DNA of 6,681 bases from Alphaproteobacteria bacterium (lineage in GTDB: Bacteria > Pseudomonadota > Alphaproteobacteria > GCA-2731375). Of this stretch, positions 4,411-6,681 are shown one piece after another. The translations under genes were made by a program, and so were the position numbers. Below the pieces are notes generated by a model. That model had not been told where the DNA came from. It worked only from the letters and a program-made list of their open reading frames with translations, and made no database searches. The DNA is taken from contig JANQKO010000686.1 in the NCBI GenBank assembly GCA_028281075.1, positions 1 to 6,681 of the forward strand, in the 5' to 3' direction. How positions within the stretch are numbered: position 1 is the first letter of the stretch; each line of letters begins with the position of its first letter.

Positions 4411-6525
4411 ATGACGGCACCGGCGACGGGCAACGGCGGCGGCACCGCGGGGCCGGTGCTGGAGATCGAAAACCTGCACATCTCCTATTTCACGCGCGCC
4501 GGCGAGATCCCGGCCGTGATCGACTTTTCGCTGACGCTCGAGCATGGCCAGGCGATCGGCCTGGTCGGCGAGTCGGGTTGCGGCAAGTCGACCGTCGCCA
4601 TGGCGGTGATGCGTTACATGGGCACGGCCGGCAAGATCGTCGGCGGCTCGATCAGGTTCAAGGGCCGCGACATGATGACCATGAGCGAGGAGGAGCTGCG
4701 GCAACTGCGCGGCTCCGAGATCGCCATGATCTATCAGGAGCCGATGGCTGCCCTGAACCCGAGCCTGACGCTCGGCCGGCAGCTCATGGAAGTGCCGCTG
4801 TTCCACGAGGACATCAACGAGGCCGACGCCTACGAGCGGGCGCGGCAGATCCTGAACGACGTGCGGCTGCCCGATCCCGACCGGGTGATGGCGGCCTATC
4901 CGCATCAGATCTCAGGCGGCCAGCAGCAGCGCGTCGTTATCGCCATGGCGCTGCTGTCGAACCCCAGTCTCTTGCTGCTGGACGAGCCGACGACCGCGCT
5001 CGATGTCACGGTCGAGGCCGGCATCGTCGAGCTGATCGCCGAGATCAGCGAGAAGTTCGGCACCAGCATGCTCTACATCTCGCACAATATGGGCCTGATC
5101 CTGGAGACCTGCGACCGGGTCTCGGTGATGTATTCCGGCGAGGTGGTCGAGGAGGCCGAGATCGGCGAGATCTTCGAGAATCCGCGGCACCCCTATACGC
5201 AGGGGCTGTTCGGCTGCATTCCGGTGCCGGCCGCCGACAAGAACAGCCGGCCGTTGGTGGCGATCCCCGGGCAATTGCCGCTGCCGCACGAGCGGCCCGA
5301 GGGCTGCAATTTCGGGCCGCGCTGCAATCACGCCCGGCAGGGCCTCTGCGACAGCCACGACATCAAGATGAGCGAGATCCAGCACCCCTCGGCGGATCAC
5401 CGCGTGCGTTGTCTGCGCTGGAACGACCTTGCCGGCGATCCGCCGCCGCCGCCACCACCGGTCTTCGAGGAGGTGCCGCCCGGCGTCGAGGTGCTGCAGA
5501 TCGAGGATATGCAGAAATACTACCCGGTCCACGACCGCTCGATCAAAGCCATGCTGTCGGGCGAGACGGTGCGCTACGTGAAGGCGAACGAGCGGCTGAA
5601 CTTCACGGCGCGCAAGGGCGAGACGCTGGCCATCGTCGGCGAGTCGGGCTGCGGCAAGTCGACCTTCGCCAAGGTGCTTATGGGGCTGGAGACGACGACC
5701 AAGGGCGAGATCGTCTTCAACGGCGAGCAGATCGGCGAGAAGCCGGTCGAGCAGCGCACGCCGGAGGAGATCGGCTCGCTGCAGATGGTGTTCCAGAACC
5801 CGAACGACACGCTGAACCCCTCGATCACCGTCGGCCAGCAGATCGCGCGCGTGATCCGCAAGTTCGGCGTCGAGACCGACAGGGACAGGGTCCACGAGCG
5901 GGTCATGGAGCTGCTGGATCTGGTCAAGCTGCCGCGCGCCTTCGCCGACCGGCGGCCGCGCCAGCTTTCCGGCGGCCAGAAGCAGCGCGTCGGCATCGCC
6001 CGCGCGTTTGCCGGCAATCCGGCCATGGTCATCGCCGACGAGCCGGTCTCGGCGCTCGACGTCTCGGTGCAGGCCGCCGTCACCGATCTGTTGATGGACA
6101 TCCAGCGCCGGTTCGGCACCACGCTGCTGTTCATCAGCCACGACCTTTCGGTGGTGCGCTATCTGTCGGACCGCATCGTGGTCATGTATCTCGGCCAGAT
6201 CATGGAGCGCGGCAGCACCGAGGAGGTGTTCGCGCCGCCCTACCACCCCTATACCGAGGCGCTGCTGTCGGCCGTGCCGATCGCCGACACCTCGGTCTCC
6301 AAGCGCCATATCGTACTGGAGGGCAACCTGCCGAGCGTGCTGAACCCGCCCAAGGGCTGCCCCTTCGCGACCCGCTGTCCGCGCAAGTTGGGCGCGATCT
6401 GCGACGAGCAGCCGCCGCCCGAGCAGGAGGCCGCGCCCGACCACGTGATCGCCTGCCACATCCCGCTCACCGAATTGCAGCAGGTCGAGCCGGTGATCAC
6501 CGTCGAGGCCAGCGCGGCGGAATAG
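4411..6525 (+). CDS. Fused double ATPase subunit of the ABC importer (DppD-DppF type)
   Basis: This cytoplasmic motor protein carries both ATP-binding domains that DppD and DppF usually provide separately. Domain 1 has Walker A GESGCGKST (53-61), Q-loop Q109, signature ISGGQ (167-171), Walker B with D191 and E192, and H225. Domain 2 has Walker A at 410-418, Q462, signature LSGGQ (519-523), D543 and E544, and H577. Every residue needed for hydrolysis is present in both. Each domain ends in an oligopeptide-type C-terminal extension (HPYT at 260-263 and 612-615) with four cysteines: C299, C305, C313, C334 and C650, C656, C664, C682. A linker with seven prolines (344-350) joins the halves. At 704 residues it is longer than E. 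coli GsiA (623) or YejF (529), partly because both extensions are kept. GAGGGA (4399-4404) overlaps the stop of the preceding gene and lies six bases before the ATG. Fusion of these two ATPases is known elsewhere. Confidence 0.96.
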   Translation: MTAPATGNGGGTAGPVLEIENLHISYFTRAGEIPAVIDFSLTLEHGQAIGLVGESGCGKSTVAMAVMRYMGTAGKIVGGSIRFKGRDMMTMSEEELRQLRGSEIAMIYQEPMAALNPSLTLGRQLMEVPLFHEDINEADAYERARQILNDVRLPDPDRVMAAYPHQISGGQQQRVVIAMALLSNPSLLLLDEPTTALDVTVEAGIVELIAEISEKFGTSMLYISHNMGLILETCDRVSVMYSGEVVEEAEIGEIFENPRHPYTQGLFGCIPVPAADKNSRPLVAIPGQLPLPHERPEGCNFGPRCNHARQGLCDSHDIKMSEIQHPSADHRVRCLRWNDLAGDPPPPPPPVFEEVPPGVEVLQIEDMQKYYPVHDRSIKAMLSGETVRYVKANERLNFTARKGETLAIVGESGCGKSTFAKVLMGLETTTKGEIVFNGEQIGEKPVEQRTPEEIGSLQMVFQNPNDTLNPSITVGQQIARVIRKFGVETDRDRVHERVMELLDLVKLPRAFADRRPRQLSGGQKQRVGIARAFAGNPAMVIADEPVSALDVSVQAAVTDLLMDIQRRFGTTLLFISHDLSVVRYLSDRIVVMYLGQIMERGSTEEVFAPPYHPYTEALLSAVPIADTSVSKRHIVLEGNLPSVLNPPKGCPFATRCPRKLGAICDEQPPPEQEAAPDHVIACHIPLTELQQVEPVITVEASAAE

Positions 6526-6531
6526 GGGCGA

Positions 6532-6550
6532 AGCGGCGGCGACCGCCGCT
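6532..6550 (+). terminator. Hairpin at the end of the transporter operon
   Basis: AGCGGCGG (6532-6539) and CCGCCGCT (6543-6550) form a perfect 8-bp stem with a CGA loop, starting seven bases after the ATPase stop codon. No T-run follows (CTATGG), so it is an incomplete intrinsic terminator. It may instead stabilise the 3' end of the message or act together with Rho. Confidence 0.45.
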
Positions 6551-6559
6551 CTATGGCCG

Positions 6560-6590
6560 ATCCTTCGAGACGGCCCGTTGGGCCTCCTCA
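6560..6590. repeat. REP-like intergenic palindrome, first element
   Basis: ATCCTTCGAGACGGCCC, then GTT, then GGGCCTCCTCA resembles, from memory, a palindromic element scattered between genes in many alphaproteobacteria (ATCCTTCGAGAC, a variable GC stem, CCTCAGGATGAGG). The core stem is GGCCC (6572-6576) with GGGCC (6580-6584). GAG (6567-6569) can pair with CTC (6587-6589). The usual GGATGAGG end is absent here, so this copy looks degenerate. Confidence 0.42.
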
Positions 6591-6628
6591 GAGCGTGTGA
6601 ATGAATTACTCACGACCCAAAAGAAGCC

Positions 6629-6654
6629 GTCATGCTGGCGCAGGCCAGCATCCA
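6629..6654. repeat. REP-like intergenic palindrome, second element
   Basis: ATGCTGGC (6632-6639) and GCCAGCAT (6644-6651) form a perfect 8-bp stem with a GCAG loop, flanked by CCGTC before and CCAG after. The layout CGTCAT, stem, GCAGG, stem, ATCCAG follows, from memory, the very common dispersed repeat of the CGTCATTCCCGCGAAGGCGG type with different stem bases. No gene is visible between this element and the window edge at 6681. Confidence 0.5.
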
Positions 6655-6681
6655 GCGGCATCGCAACCCGTTGAAAAACAA

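Noticed and set aside
2574..4481. A 635-codon open frame on the minus strand opposite both permeases
   Set aside because: The product is dominated by His, Asp, Gln and Arg, the usual result of reading hydrophobic membrane-protein codons backwards. No start signal or domain is seen.
4912..6459. A 515-codon open frame on the minus strand opposite the ATPase gene
   Set aside because: It is an antisense shadow of two well-conserved ATPase domains, with no domain of its own.
4578..6674. A 698-codon open frame on the plus strand in another frame of the ATPase gene
   Set aside because: It overlaps a gene with every expected motif, and its own product is Arg/Ala-rich and unrecognisable.
1..6681. 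Possible novel defence, mobile or CRISPR-type system
   Set aside because: No spaced repeats, transposase, integrase, nuclease, toxin-antitoxin pair, tRNA or rRNA is visible. The coding content is an ordinary metabolic enzyme end plus a complete importer.

Overview
The window comes from a GC-rich bacterium, most likely an alphaproteobacterium (Rhodospirillales or Rhizobiales type). This rests on the strong G/C third-position bias, a Tat-exported family 5 binding protein with the N-terminal style common in that class, a fused double-ATPase peptide-type transporter subunit, and intergenic palindromes resembling alphaproteobacterial repeats. The genus cannot be named from the sequence alone.

Layout, all genes on the + strand. 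Bases 1-435 are the C-terminal 144 codons of a histidine ammonia-lyase (hutH). The stop codon is followed directly by a nested stem with a T-run that looks like its terminator (436-492). Bases 436-771 are noncoding and less GC-rich than the genes. They hold a plausible sigma-70 promoter (505-533), a 10-bp perfect palindrome (597-606), two sizeable stem-loop candidates (585-660 and 681-718) and a good ribosome binding site (759-764). Four genes follow as one apparent operon: a Tat-dependent solute-binding protein (772-2466), two DppB/DppC-type permeases (2562-3494 and 3510-4400) and a single 704-residue ATPase with two complete nucleotide-binding domains (4411-6525). A GC hairpin lies between the binding-protein gene and the first permease gene. 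The operon ends with a hairpin (6532-6550) and two REP-like palindromic elements (6560-6590 and 6629-6654).

Together the four genes encode a complete importer of the peptide/nickel/opine (PepT) class. The periplasmic protein captures the ligand, the two permeases form the channel, and the fused ATPase supplies both ATP sites. The ligand is uncertain. The binding protein lacks the Asp-containing motif that anchors the amino end of peptides in DppA/OppA, so a non-peptide substrate is possible. The neighbouring hutH suggests a nitrogen or amino-acid context but appears to be a separate transcription unit.

No mobile element, CRISPR array, phage gene or clearly novel multi-gene system is visible. 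The items most worth checking are the structured leader upstream of the binding-protein gene, the duplicated four-cysteine motifs in the fused ATPase, and the altered ligand-anchor region of the binding protein.
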